A stretch of 37,771 nucleotides of DNA, from NCBI GenBank assembly GCA_947629815.1, contig CANRFG010000010.1, positions 1 to 37,771 of the forward strand. The letters run 5' to 3'. This stretch comes from an uncultured Bacilli bacterium. GTDB lineage: Bacteria; Bacillota_I; Bacilli_A; RF39; UBA660. This document shows positions 1-8,062 of the stretch, in pieces. Position 1 is the first letter of the stretch. Every line of letters begins with the position of its first letter. The notes below the pieces were generated by a model, which was given only the letters and a program-made list of their open reading frames with translations, ran no database searches and had not been told where the DNA came from. The position numbers were made by a program, and so were the translations under genes.

Positions 1-1
1 A

Positions 2-44
2 AAAATCTCTCAATTCAGCTTAAATACTGAGTTTGAGAGATTTT
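2..44. terminator. Strong hairpin at the window edge
   Basis: A 12-bp stem (AAAATCTCTCAA / TTGAGAGATTTT) is extended inside by TCAG/CTGA. On the plus strand it is followed by GCTTTTT; on the minus strand its 3' arm runs into a T tract at the window edge. It probably terminates a gene outside the window, or acts in both directions. The 45-198 stretch that follows is AT-rich and shows no gene or structure I can support. Confidence 0.6.
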
Positions 45-198
45 GCTTTTTAAAAAGTGTTTAAGTTGAGATTATAATATGTTTTAAATGATTAGTCAAA
101 TTAATATGTAATTAAAAATATTTTATAAAAAACTTATTCTTATATATGCTTCTAGTATAAACTAAAATCAAAATTTTTTCAAAATTTATAACTTTGAT

Positions 199-228
199 AT
201 AAAAAAAGATACCAGTAAAATATCTTTT
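199..228 (-). terminator. Intrinsic terminator of the CYTH-decarboxylase operon
   Basis: An 8-bp stem AAAAGATA / TATCTTTT has a 9-nt loop and is followed on the minus strand by seven T. It lies about 60 nt downstream of the decarboxylase stop codon, and no gene intervenes. Confidence 0.75.
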
Positions 229-289
229 ATTGAGAATATAAGTGGCAATTATTATAAGACACATTATTATTTAATCAAAACAAATAATA

Positions 290-1240
290 TTAATTTTTGA
301 AATCATATCTAATTTTATTGATACCATTAAATTCAGTATCCCATTGATACGAATATGGGCTAATATTTTGAAATATTAACTTATCTCCTTTTTTTAATCT
401 TCTTGATTTAGTTTCTAAATAAATATCTGTTTCGCAACATGAGCAACCATAGAAAATAGTATCTACAAGTTCTTTTTTCTCTGATTCATGATATATAGGG
501 TAAGCCCATCTTTGGTTTGCCATTTTAGAAAAATTCAAAGTAACAGTTTGACTTATTTTATTATCCCTTACATCTATCACTTCACAAAATAATTTTCCAC
601 AATTTTTAAAAAGAAAATCACCTGCTTCAACAATAATATCAATATCTGTTGGTATAATGCTACGCATTTTTTTTAAATATTCAATACCACTTTTAAAACT
701 CAAATCCTCTAAATGTCCTCCAATATCAATACATTTTAAATTTGGAAAAGAAGATATAATTTTTTTTATTTCATCTAATATATCATTACATTTTTCACTA
801 TTTTTATGATCGGAATTATGCAAATGAATATAAGTCAACTCTTCTTTTACAGAATTACTTAGTATAGTATAATCTTCACCAAACCTGCTTTTATCAAACT
901 TTTCATTTCCATTTAAATTAATTCTTAATCCCTTACCTTTTAAATAAGAGCTCAAGTTATTTGCTACAATTTTTATATTTTTATAATTAATAGATTCTAA
1001 TTCATATGACATTGGACTGCTACAACTCAAAAAGTGTCCATTCAAATATTTTTTTATTATATTATACTCATTTATATTTGATATATCAAAACCATATTCA
1101 TATTTTGAAACAAGCTCTAAAATTTTCTCATTATTACAACACTTTACAGGAAAAATGAATTTAATATCTGGAACTTTAGTTATTAATTCTTTTAAATTCT
1201 GTTCAAATTTTTTTAAATCAAATTCTACATAAGCACTCAT
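290..1240 (-). CDS. PLP-dependent fold-III (ornithine/DAP/carboxynorspermidine-type) decarboxylase
   Basis: A predicted cytosolic pyridoxal-phosphate enzyme of the alanine-racemase-fold decarboxylase group. Visible motifs in order: PVKCC with the probable PLP lysine at K33, GFDIS near 50, SRFGED near 120, HLHNSD near 140, IDIGG near 173, VEAGDF near 205 (EPGR-like), and GCSCCETD near 270 (the Cys-Asp substrate motif, CDSxD in relatives). A terminal PYSY...FNG matches the usual GAY...FNG. At 316 aa it is shorter than DAP decarboxylase (about 420) or carboxynorspermidine decarboxylase (about 380). The SD GGAG overlaps the stop of the CYTH gene 4 nt upstream, so the pair is cotranscribed. The family call is secure. 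The substrate (an amino acid or polyamine precursor) cannot be read from the sequence. Confidence 0.85.
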   Translation of the reverse strand: MSAYVEFDLKKFEQNLKELITKVPDIKFIFPVKCCNNEKILELVSKYEYGFDISNINEYNIIKKYLNGHFLSCSSPMSYELESINYKNIKIVANNLSSYLKGKGLRINLNGNEKFDKSRFGEDYTILSNSVKEELTYIHLHNSDHKNSEKCNDILDEIKKIISSFPNLKCIDIGGHLEDLSFKSGIEYLKKMRSIIPTDIDIIVEAGDFLFKNCGKLFCEVIDVRDNKISQTVTLNFSKMANQRWAYPIYHESEKKELVDTIFYGCSCCETDIYLETKSRRLKKGDKLIFQNISPYSYQWDTEFNGINKIRYDFKN

Positions 1241-1244
1241 AAAG

Positions 1245-2063
1245 CTACTCCATATATTTTGCTACTTCTTTTTTCTCATCCTCACTATATGATAAATCTC
1301 TATGTTCATTATCATATATATCTATCCCATCTTTTAAATAAACATCATCTGTATTAATTACAATAGCGTCCTCTACATTATAACCTAACATTTCTACAGC
1401 TTCGTTTATTTCATCTGCTGTTGGGCCTTCAATTTCTACATATGGATTTAACATAGGCCATTTATCAATAACAATTTCTGTATTTTTATAATCATATGCA
1501 ATCCTCATCTTTATTTGATGTCTTGCAAAAAAGTACCCTAGATCCTCTAAAAATGCTTTCCCTGTTTCAATATCAGGAACATTAAACTCCAATTCTTCAA
1601 CAGCATCTAGTTCATATTCCCCTTTACTATCAACAATTTTTTTAATTGTAATAGTTGTTTCATCACCTGTTTGTCTTAATCTTATCCATTTGCTGAAATT
1701 ATCTTCCGTTTTTTTCATCAATTTTATTAATTTTTCAGATAGTAATTTATTATAATCACAATTGCTACTATTAATATAATCTAATATGTCATCACAGCCT
1801 AAAACATCATTTATAGTTTTAATATCTTCTTTATCAAAGCATGGTTTTATCTCTTTAATCAATTTTAAAAAGCCTCTATTATCATGATTATTTATCATTT
1901 CTTCAATATATTTCTTGTAAAAACCATCCACAGTTAATAAATCATATGTATAAACATCTTGTATATATTTTCCTTTTGGTTCTATTCCTTTTTCATGTAA
2001 TATGCTTTTAATTTTCATTACATCAACATTTAATAATTTAATTTCTCTTTCAATTTGTCCCAT
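1245..2063 (-). CDS. CYTH-domain protein (class IV adenylate cyclase / triphosphate tunnel type) with an internal insertion
   Basis: The N-terminal IEREIKL matches the ExExK signature of CYTH triphosphate-binding proteins. Further strands are visible: QDVYTYD, WIRLRQTG (the basic RxR strand), TTITIK, EELEF, and a C-terminal VEIEGPTADEI. CYTH proteins bind triphosphates or nucleotides with divalent metal inside a beta tunnel. Between the YTYD strand and the RLR strand there are about 75 extra, mostly helical residues, which is unusual for the family. I chose the ATG at 2063 over the track start at 2090 because AGGAGG sits 7 nt before it. It is first in a two-gene operon with the PLP decarboxylase. 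Whether it is a triphosphatase, cyclase or binding protein is unknown. Confidence 0.85.
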   Translation of the reverse strand: MGQIEREIKLLNVDVMKIKSILHEKGIEPKGKYIQDVYTYDLLTVDGFYKKYIEEMINNHDNRGFLKLIKEIKPCFDKEDIKTINDVLGCDDILDYINSSNCDYNKLLSEKLIKLMKKTEDNFSKWIRLRQTGDETTITIKKIVDSKGEYELDAVEELEFNVPDIETGKAFLEDLGYFFARHQIKMRIAYDYKNTEIVIDKWPMLNPYVEIEGPTADEINEAVEMLGYNVEDAIVINTDDVYLKDGIDIYDNEHRDLSYSEDEKKEVAKYME

Positions 2064-2207
2064 AATTATTTCCTCCTCTTTATATTTCATATTATATCAC
2101 ACTTTTAACAATTATTATTAATTCCACTATTCAAATTAAACTTTTTTATTCAATTAGAAAACATATATAAAAAATATTATTCAATATATATTTTTATTCA
2201 TTTATTT

Positions 2208-2230
2208 TTGGTATAATGTGATATGGAGGA
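2208..2230 (+). promoter_or_regulatory. Extended -10 promoter and SD of the deaminase gene
   Basis: TGG-TATAAT (extended -10 form TGN-TATAAT) ends at 2217 and is followed by GGAGGA at 2225-2230, 6 nt before the ATG at 2237. No good -35 is seen, which is normal for extended -10 promoters. Confidence 0.55.
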
Positions 2231-2236
2231 ATTTAT

Positions 2237-2605
2237 ATGAGCTTTGAAGAACTTTTAAAAATTGCAAAAAAATCATCAAAAGAAATAGCCCTAAATAGCA
2301 AATCATCATATGGTAAAGTAGCTGTTGCATGTATCACAAGCAAAAACAATATATATACCGGATTATGTTTAAAAACAACTTGTAATGTAGGTTTTTGTGC
2401 CGAGACAGCAGCTATTGCAAAAATGTTAGATAATAATGATACAAAAATAACAAAACTAGTAGCGGTTTGTAATGGCAATGAAATTATATCACCATGTGGA
2501 AAATGCCGAGAGCAAATCTACCAATTAAATCATGATAATTTAGATTGTGAGATACTATTATCTGATAAAATTGTAAAATTAAAAGAGTTGCTCCCAGAGA
2601 TTTAG
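2237..2605 (+). CDS. Cytidine deaminase family protein (blasticidin-S deaminase-like)
   Basis: A 122-aa zinc-dependent nucleoside deaminase. Zinc and catalytic motifs are complete: CAETAAI (Cys ligand and catalytic Glu) and SPCGKCRE (two Cys ligands), followed by a terminal ELLP typical of the family. The string from YTGLCLKTTC through the CAE motif resembles blasticidin-S deaminase more than housekeeping Cdd, because it lacks a clear NxEN motif. It would deaminate cytidine or a cytosine-containing nucleoside. It is the only plus-strand gene in the first 13 kb, has its own extended -10 promoter, and converges on the methyltransferase 3 nt away. The exact substrate (salvage or resistance) is undecided. 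Confidence 0.85.
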   Translation: MSFEELLKIAKKSSKEIALNSKSSYGKVAVACITSKNNIYTGLCLKTTCNVGFCAETAAIAKMLDNNDTKITKLVAVCNGNEIISPCGKCREQIYQLNHDNLDCEILLSDKIVKLKELLPEI

Positions 2606-2608
2606 TTT

Positions 2609-3250
2609 TTATTTAATTACAAATATACGATATGGAAATGGTCTAAAATATTTTTTAAAATCAAATAGGATTTGATATTTTCTTAAAAAATGGCATGACT
2701 TTTCTTCAACAATTGTACCACCTGCTTTTTTTATTATATCTCTCCAAAATTTAATACTCTTAAATCTTTCGTCTCCATACATTGCTTCATCGTCGTTAAA
2801 ATATTTGGTCGGTATTCCAACAATAACAGTTTCTGCAATACATAATTGTTTTTTTATTGTTAAAATTATATCATTGTCAGAAAAATGTTCTAAAACTCCG
2901 TTACTGAATGAAACATCAAATTCTTTTTCTTTAAAATTAAGTTCTAAAATTGAATCTTGTTTAAATTTTGGTTTATTTTTTGCTCCATATTCTTTTGATA
3001 TTTTTTTTGACAATCCAAGTATTTCCTTATCAATATCTATTGCGATTACATCATAATCCAATGAGGCTAAATAAGTTGATAATATTCCAGTTCCACACCC
3101 TGATTCAATAATTTTTCTATTTGGGGAATATTTTTTTATCAAATTTATTAAATTTTTTTTTGTAATTATTTTATCATTTACATAATTTAACATTGTTCCT
3201 TTTTCATTAATTTCACTCAAATATATTTCATACCAAGATTTCTTTTTCAC
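2609..3250 (-). CDS. Class I SAM-dependent methyltransferase
   Basis: Rossmann-fold methyltransferase with motif I ESGCGTGIL, an acidic end of strand 2 in IAIDID, and VLEHFSD typical of the UbiE/Methyltransf_11 type. It is the last gene of the GreA-like/U32/MT/radical SAM/MT operon. The track start at 3265 is a GTG inside the SD-like AGGTGGAG. A GTG at 3250 lies 9 nt after that SD and directly follows the TGA stop of the radical SAM gene, so I prefer it; this implies translational coupling. The methyl acceptor is unknown. By context it acts on the product of the radical SAM or U32 enzyme. Confidence 0.8.
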   Translation of the reverse strand: MKKKSWYEIYLSEINEKGTMLNYVNDKIITKKNLINLIKKYSPNRKIIESGCGTGILSTYLASLDYDVIAIDIDKEILGLSKKISKEYGAKNKPKFKQDSILELNFKEKEFDVSFSNGVLEHFSDNDIILTIKKQLCIAETVIVGIPTKYFNDDEAMYGDERFKSIKFWRDIIKKAGGTIVEEKSCHFLRKYQILFDFKKYFRPFPYRIFVIK

Positions 3251-3251
3251 T

Positions 3252-4037
3252 TCAATCAACTCCACCTAAATATTTTTTTAGCGAATCATTTAATGCATTA
3301 CCAACAACTTTATCTTTTCCATTTTCAGTAATAACAATATCGGCATTTGCTAAAATTAATATATATTTTTTTTCCATATCTTTTTCTATTCTAGTATCGA
3401 TTTGTTTTATATTTGAATTACTTTTTATATATTTTATTATTGACTCATATTTATCCATATCTATATCGAATAAATCTTTATTTTTTTTTGCTAATTCTCT
3501 TAAAGGCATAAATTTAAAAATTCTCCAACTATGTATCCTATAATTATTTAAAAATTCAACCATTTCAGAAAAAGTATCAGCGTTATTTTTACATATAACA
3601 CTATTAATTCTAATTTTTACATTATAATCCTTGTATGTTATATAGTCTAATATATCCTTTATTTCAGCATAATGTTCCTTTCCTCTACCTAAACTATCAT
3701 TTATATCATTATTTACTGAATCAATAGATAAAGTTATACTATCAACATATTTATATATCTTATCAATTTTATCATGTGTTAATAATTTTCCATTAGTTAT
3801 TATATTATTTTTTATACCATATTCATAAGATTTTTCCAATAATTTTTCTATATCTTTTACTAAAAGTGCCTCTCCACCAGTCCATGTAATACTAGTTACT
3901 CCTGAATTCTTTAAATTTTCTAATATTATTATTTGTTCTTTTGTTGTTAAATCTTTGATATTTAAAAATCTATGGCAATACTTACATGCTTGGTTACATC
4001 CAGCTGTAATATTCCAACATATTTCTTTTTCAATCAT
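3252..4037 (-). CDS. Radical SAM enzyme, viperin-like motif pattern
   Basis: A 261-aa radical SAM protein with the CxxxCxxC cluster motif at C14/C18/C21, the SAM-contacting TGGE at 53-56 and ITNG at 80-83. The C-terminal half has the order and spacing I associate with viperins: SIDS at 104-107, GRG at 117-119, KIRINSVI at 141-148 (KINSVI in human viperin, nearly the same distance from GRG), WRIF at 171-174 (RWKVF), an F.I segment, then M..KYILI (M..SYLIL). Viperins turn CTP/UTP/GTP into chain-terminating ddh-nucleotides. There is no SPASM or auxiliary cluster domain. ATGA overlaps the upstream methyltransferase, with SD AAGGAG. Radical SAM membership is certain; the viperin-like subfamily is a memory-based alignment and could be another MoaA-like group. 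Confidence 0.9.
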   Translation of the reverse strand: MIEKEICWNITAGCNQACKYCHRFLNIKDLTTKEQIIILENLKNSGVTSITWTGGEALLVKDIEKLLEKSYEYGIKNNIITNGKLLTHDKIDKIYKYVDSITLSIDSVNNDINDSLGRGKEHYAEIKDILDYITYKDYNVKIRINSVICKNNADTFSEMVEFLNNYRIHSWRIFKFMPLRELAKKNKDLFDIDMDKYESIIKYIKSNSNIKQIDTRIEKDMEKKYILILANADIVITENGKDKVVGNALNDSLKKYLGGVD

Positions 4038-4744
4038 TTTATTCTCCTTGCAAGTAAATAACCAAATCTATGAAAGTGATCTTTTGTGCAATCAACATGT
4101 GCCCCTTCAAATGATGGACTATGATTTTCTCTGAATGAAATAATTTCCCAATCTGAATTAAAATAATTTATTATCTCATTTTTTCTATAAAACTTTTCTC
4201 TTGGAAAATTTATTTCATCTTTTTCATCTATTGCCATCATATAATCAATATATAAATATCCATCTTTACTAACAATATCTTGTAACTTAATTGTCTTATC
4301 TTTTAATGAAAAATCCTTGTTCGCACTATAATGTAAAGAACAACTTGTAAAAACAACATTATATTTTTTATCAGGAACATTCCTATAAAAATCTCTTTTT
4401 TCAATTGTGGCATATTTAGTAAGGTTTTCTTTTTCTAATCGGTCAATAATTCCATAAACTCTTTTACTTTCTAATTTATAAATTTTAGAAACAAAATTGG
4501 GTTTATAATCATATTTTACCTTTTTATACACTATTGGAAAATCCTTATAACCACCATACAATGCAATATCATCAATATCATATCCTGTTACCTTAATTTT
4601 TTTTCTTGCAAATGGCATTAAAAATTTTCCATCTGAACACCCAACAATACATGCTGAAAAATTAGTTCCCCATTTTTCTTTTGCTAGATTTATCAATTTA
4701 TATAATCTGGTTGGTGGTTTCCCCCAAATACTTTTTGTCTTCAT
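4034..4744 (-). CDS. Putative class I SAM-dependent methyltransferase
   Basis: A 236-aa protein with a motif I-like VGCSDGKF followed by VTGYDIDD (acidic strand 2 end) and VVFTSCSLHYS at the motif IV position, all consistent with a Rossmann methyltransferase. The C-terminal HRFGYLLARR is a typical last strand. It lies 1 nt after the U32 gene and overlaps the radical SAM start by 4 nt (ATGA), so production is coupled. It is not an obvious paralogue of the other operon methyltransferase, so the two probably act on different positions or substrates. Substrate unknown. Confidence 0.75.
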   Translation of the reverse strand: MKTKSIWGKPPTRLYKLINLAKEKWGTNFSACIVGCSDGKFLMPFARKKIKVTGYDIDDIALYGGYKDFPIVYKKVKYDYKPNFVSKIYKLESKRVYGIIDRLEKENLTKYATIEKRDFYRNVPDKKYNVVFTSCSLHYSANKDFSLKDKTIKLQDIVSKDGYLYIDYMMAIDEKDEINFPREKFYRKNEIINYFNSDWEIISFRENHSPSFEGAHVDCTKDHFHRFGYLLARRIK

Positions 4745-4745
4745 A

Positions 4746-6827
4746 TTATTCCTTTCCTTCTAAAATGTTACATTCATAGGAATTTTTCCAATATGAATAG
4801 TTTTTTAATCTGCTATAATAATTTTTTTGTTTAAAACATTCAATATATATATTTAAGTCGTTTATTGTCTCATTAGATACTACATATCTAAATTTTGTAG
4901 TTGATGCCAATTTTACTTTTGAATAATCATTTAAAATAGGTTCTTTATTAAGAATATATCTATAATCATCATTGCAATATATTTCAAAATCTAAATTTTT
5001 GTCTTCATTTTTTATCTCTTTTAATTTAGATTGATTATTAATGCAATTTTTACATCCAAATAAATGTCCAAAGCAATTTCTAGTATAAACTAAAGGTAAT
5101 CTACCTGCTATTATTGCTTGATTGCTAGTATCATTAAATATTAGTTTATTTCTCTCATATGATAATTCTGGTGATAATGTAAATTCTTCTATTCCATTAT
5201 CTATTAAATATTTTAATGATTTCTTATTCCATACATAAACGGTATAATCAATTAATTTTTTCTTGAATCTCATATTTTTGCATAAATAAATTTGTGAAAA
5301 TCTAGTAAACATAATTTCTTTATTTTCTAAAAATTTTAGATATTCACCTAACTTTTCACTTTTCCAGTTAAACAATGGTAATTTATAAATTATTCTATCA
5401 CTATATTTATCAACTATTTTTTTTATTTCTTTTAATTTTTTCACAGTCTCTATATCATATATTATCTTTATAAACGGATCATCAATAAATTCTTCTACAA
5501 CATTTTCCTTTTTTGTTTCTAAATACATTCTGCTAATTGACATATTACTAGATGAAATATCATTATTATTTGTTTTACAATCATTAATAATATAATTAAA
5601 TAATTCATTATATGTATTCTTATTAATAAATATTTTCTGAGGATTATGTCTTTTATACTTAATTTTATATATATTTATACTTGGATTTATTTTTTCAATA
5701 TTATAAATAAATTTATTTAAATCGAATTCTACTAGACTTTTTTCTTCACCATAAAATGTATTACCATCTCCTTTATAATTCATATACAGAATTTCTTGTA
5801 CTACATTTTTATCACTTATTTGTAAGTCTATACATAAATTCTTTTTATTTATAATATAAGGTTTTTTTAATTCGGTAAAAATATACATTACATTTTCATT
5901 CGTATAATCAGTAGAAAATTCAATAGGCTTATCATCTTTATATAATACGCAAATGTCATCATTATTAATATTTTCTAAATCCATTGCTTTCATAAATGGT
6001 TTAGTTCTTGAATTAATATCTTCATATAAACCATTATTTTTTATATTAACTCCAAATAAATATCCATTATTTTGTTTTGACCTTATTCCATTATTAATTT
6101 GGTTAAGAATTTGCTTAATTTCTTTGGGGTTTCTTCTTCTCCCCTCCAATTTTAGACAATCAATACCATCTAATTTACTTATCAAATTAATACAATCCAT
6201 ATCTGGAACATATAAGTAATTGCCCTTTTTATTATTAATTGAATAAATGTCTCGGCATGTAATAATACACTTACCTCTATTTCCACCTCCACCATTTATT
6301 AAAGTTCCAAAAAAACATAATCCTGAAAAACTTAGGCATTGTGAGCCCCATATAAAACACTCTGTCTCTATGTCAGTATTTTTTTTCATTTTATCCAATT
6401 CTTCTAATGTAAGCTCTCTTGATAGAATTGCTCTTTTACCATTTAATGTTTTTATAAATTCTATATCATCCAGATTATGAATTCCAAATTGTGTAGAAAA
6501 ATGTAATGGGACTTGTGGAAAATCTTTATAAAGTTCATTAATTAATCCAATATCTGTTACAATAAAAGCATCTGGTAATTTATTATTTTTTAAAAAATTT
6601 ATTACTTCAGAAATTTCTTCATCTAACATTAAAACATTTAATGTCAAATAAAATTTAATGCCATTTTTATGTAATTCATCAATTAAATAATTATATTCAT
6701 CTGTTGTGAAATTAATTGCTTTATTTCTGGCATTCCACTTCTTTAAACCACCATATACGGCGTTTGCCTTCTCATCAATAGCAACCTTTATATGTTCAAG
6801 ATTACTTGCTGGGCTTAATATTTCCAT
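4746..6827 (-). CDS. U32 family protein (UbiU/RlhA/TrhP-like), two-domain
   Basis: A 693-aa protein of the family named collagenase-like peptidase U32, whose studied members (UbiU/V, RlhA, TrhP) are iron-sulphur hydroxylation factors rather than proteases. The signature region reads ECFIWGSQCLSFSGLC...GNRGKCIITCR with C164, C171, C187 and C191. The first three cysteines are spaced almost as the cluster ligands of UbiU. A second U32-like segment near residues 560-610 contains GRLPLVYTRNCFG...GCKNC. The N-terminal LSPASNLEHIKVAIDEKANAVYGG is the usual start. It lies 10 nt downstream of the GreA-like gene and 1 nt upstream of a methyltransferase, with SD AAAGGA. It likely supplies a hydroxylation or related RNA/small-molecule modification step. 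Confidence 0.85.
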   Translation of the reverse strand: MEILSPASNLEHIKVAIDEKANAVYGGLKKWNARNKAINFTTDEYNYLIDELHKNGIKFYLTLNVLMLDEEISEVINFLKNNKLPDAFIVTDIGLINELYKDFPQVPLHFSTQFGIHNLDDIEFIKTLNGKRAILSRELTLEELDKMKKNTDIETECFIWGSQCLSFSGLCFFGTLINGGGGNRGKCIITCRDIYSINNKKGNYLYVPDMDCINLISKLDGIDCLKLEGRRRNPKEIKQILNQINNGIRSKQNNGYLFGVNIKNNGLYEDINSRTKPFMKAMDLENINNDDICVLYKDDKPIEFSTDYTNENVMYIFTELKKPYIINKKNLCIDLQISDKNVVQEILYMNYKGDGNTFYGEEKSLVEFDLNKFIYNIEKINPSINIYKIKYKRHNPQKIFINKNTYNELFNYIINDCKTNNNDISSSNMSISRMYLETKKENVVEEFIDDPFIKIIYDIETVKKLKEIKKIVDKYSDRIIYKLPLFNWKSEKLGEYLKFLENKEIMFTRFSQIYLCKNMRFKKKLIDYTVYVWNKKSLKYLIDNGIEEFTLSPELSYERNKLIFNDTSNQAIIAGRLPLVYTRNCFGHLFGCKNCINNQSKLKEIKNEDKNLDFEIYCNDDYRYILNKEPILNDYSKVKLASTTKFRYVVSNETINDLNIYIECFKQKNYYSRLKNYSYWKNSYECNILEGKE

Positions 6828-6837
6828 AATAATTCCT

Positions 6838-7380
6838 TTATTTTGTTTTTTTCAAAACTGGATCTTTATCTTGTGTTTGTTCTTCTTCTAGCTCGTTTTG
6901 CTTTGATTTAATTTCAATATTAAAAATATTATTTTGTACCTTGTAACTTGATTTTTCGCCGACTTTCTTATGGTAAATTGCTGCTCCAAGTGGGCTGTTG
7001 ATAGAGATTTCTCGAATTTCTTTTGAAAAATCTGGATTAGTACCAACAAGCTTAAATGTATTTGTCTCTGTATCATTTTCAGAAAAAATTGTTTCTACAA
7101 CTACTATGTCACCAATATCTACCAATTCTTCATCCCCAAAATTTTCTACAATTTCTATATTTTCTATTTTTTGCTTCATTTTTGCAATTTCTGCCATTAA
7201 AGTTCTTTCTTTTGCTTCTGTTTGATATAATGTTGGATTATCATGCCAATTATCACCTTGGTATATTGCATCTGTTCCTTTATACAACCTTACTGCAGAT
7301 AGTTCCTTCTCTTTCTTTTCTAATTCTTTTAAATAATCCTCATATCCTTTTTTATTTAATTTTAACTTTTCTTCATTCAT
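6838..7380 (-). CDS. GreA/GreB-family transcription factor with altered coiled-coil tip
   Basis: A 180-aa protein with the Gre architecture. The N-terminal coiled coil begins LNKKGYEDYLKELEKKEKEL. The C-terminal FKBP-like domain contains ISINSPLGAAIYHKKVGEKSSY, which matches the GreA IS..SPLG.AL.GK..GD signature. Gre factors enter the RNA polymerase secondary channel and place two acidic tip residues (GDLSEN in GreA) at the active site. Here the tip reads QGDNWHDN, with one extra residue and a Trp. The tail is charged. It is first in a five-gene operon under the promoter at 7419-7447, with SD AAGGA. A same-length paralogue lies at 13666-14208. It may be a specialised secondary-channel factor rather than housekeeping GreA. 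Confidence 0.8.
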   Translation of the reverse strand: MNEEKLKLNKKGYEDYLKELEKKEKELSAVRLYKGTDAIYQGDNWHDNPTLYQTEAKERTLMAEIAKMKQKIENIEIVENFGDEELVDIGDIVVVETIFSENDTETNTFKLVGTNPDFSKEIREISINSPLGAAIYHKKVGEKSSYKVQNNIFNIEIKSKQNELEEEQTQDKDPVLKKTK

Positions 7381-7418
7381 CTTAATTCCTTCTTTCTTTT
7401 TTATATAAATATATTAAT

Positions 7419-7447
7419 ATTATAACCTTTTAAAATTAAATTGTCTA
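7419..7447 (-). promoter_or_regulatory. Promoter of the GreA-like/U32/radical SAM operon
   Basis: TAGACA (7447-7442), a 17-nt spacer and TATAAT (7424-7419) on the minus strand. It overlaps the 3' end of the kinase gene and gives the five downstream genes their own start, about 30 nt before the GreA-like ATG. Confidence 0.7.
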
Positions 7448-7450
7448 AAT

Positions 7451-8056
7451 TTACTTTTTTATTAGTCTTTTATTATTTTGCTTTATTTCCAAGATTGTTG
7501 TATCAACTATTTTATTAACTTCATCTAAGCTCTTATCATCAGTATCTATAAGAACATATGGCAAATTAAATTTTTTTAAAAAGTAAATCATTTTATTATA
7601 ACCATCATCTAATTTATCCATATCATATAAATCCGGATCATTAGGATTTCTTTTTTTCATTCTATCAATTCTAGTTTCCGGCTTAGCGTAAAGCAATATT
7701 GTTAAATCTGGAACTCCAGAGCATTTTATTAATGCATCAAATATCGGTTCACTATCTAAATCTCCATTCCAATAATAGTTTGAAACTAAATGTCTATCAA
7801 TAACTACATCTTCATTTTTAAACATTCTAGCAGCATATATATTTCCTAAACTAAAATACCAAGATTTAATCATATTATCATTAATATCATACATTTTAGT
7901 TGCTACCTTCATTAAATCATTATATTGATTATCAGATCCATCTGAGTAAAAATAATGCAATGGTTTTTCTATAAATTTAAAATTAAATCTATCTCTTATA
8001 TGCTTTGACACTTCTGTTTTTCCTACTCCATCCATACCCTCAACTGCAATTATCAT
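7451..8056 (-). CDS. Thymidylate-kinase-like nucleotide kinase
   Basis: A 201-aa P-loop kinase of the dTMP kinase/deoxynucleoside kinase group. Visible are EGMDGVGKT (Walker A, 7-14), VVIDRHLVS at about 94-102 (the DR(Y/H) substrate motif), and a lid-like RIDRMKKR segment near 150. It would phosphorylate a nucleoside or nucleoside monophosphate. It starts 6 nt after the end of the decayed HAD gene, using an SD (AGGGGTGA) made from that gene's last codons, so the two were an operon. It lies 70 nt upstream of the GreA-like gene. A Tmk/CMPK2-type kinase next to a viperin-like enzyme would fit nucleotide supply, but housekeeping Tmk cannot be excluded. Confidence 0.85.
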   Translation of the reverse strand: MIIAVEGMDGVGKTEVSKHIRDRFNFKFIEKPLHYFYSDGSDNQYNDLMKVATKMYDINDNMIKSWYFSLGNIYAARMFKNEDVVIDRHLVSNYYWNGDLDSEPIFDALIKCSGVPDLTILLYAKPETRIDRMKKRNPNDPDLYDMDKLDDGYNKMIYFLKKFNLPYVLIDTDDKSLDEVNKIVDTTILEIKQNNKRLIKK

Positions 8057-8062
8057 GTTATA

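Noticed and set aside
5953-6480. Plus-strand ORFs inside the U32 gene
   Set aside because: They are antisense shadows of a well-motifed U32 coding sequence, are low-complexity hydrophobic, and have no SD.
4746-6827. U32 protein as a secreted collagenase
   Set aside because: It has no signal peptide, it carries the four-cysteine pattern of iron-sulphur hydroxylation-type U32 members, and it sits in an enzyme operon.
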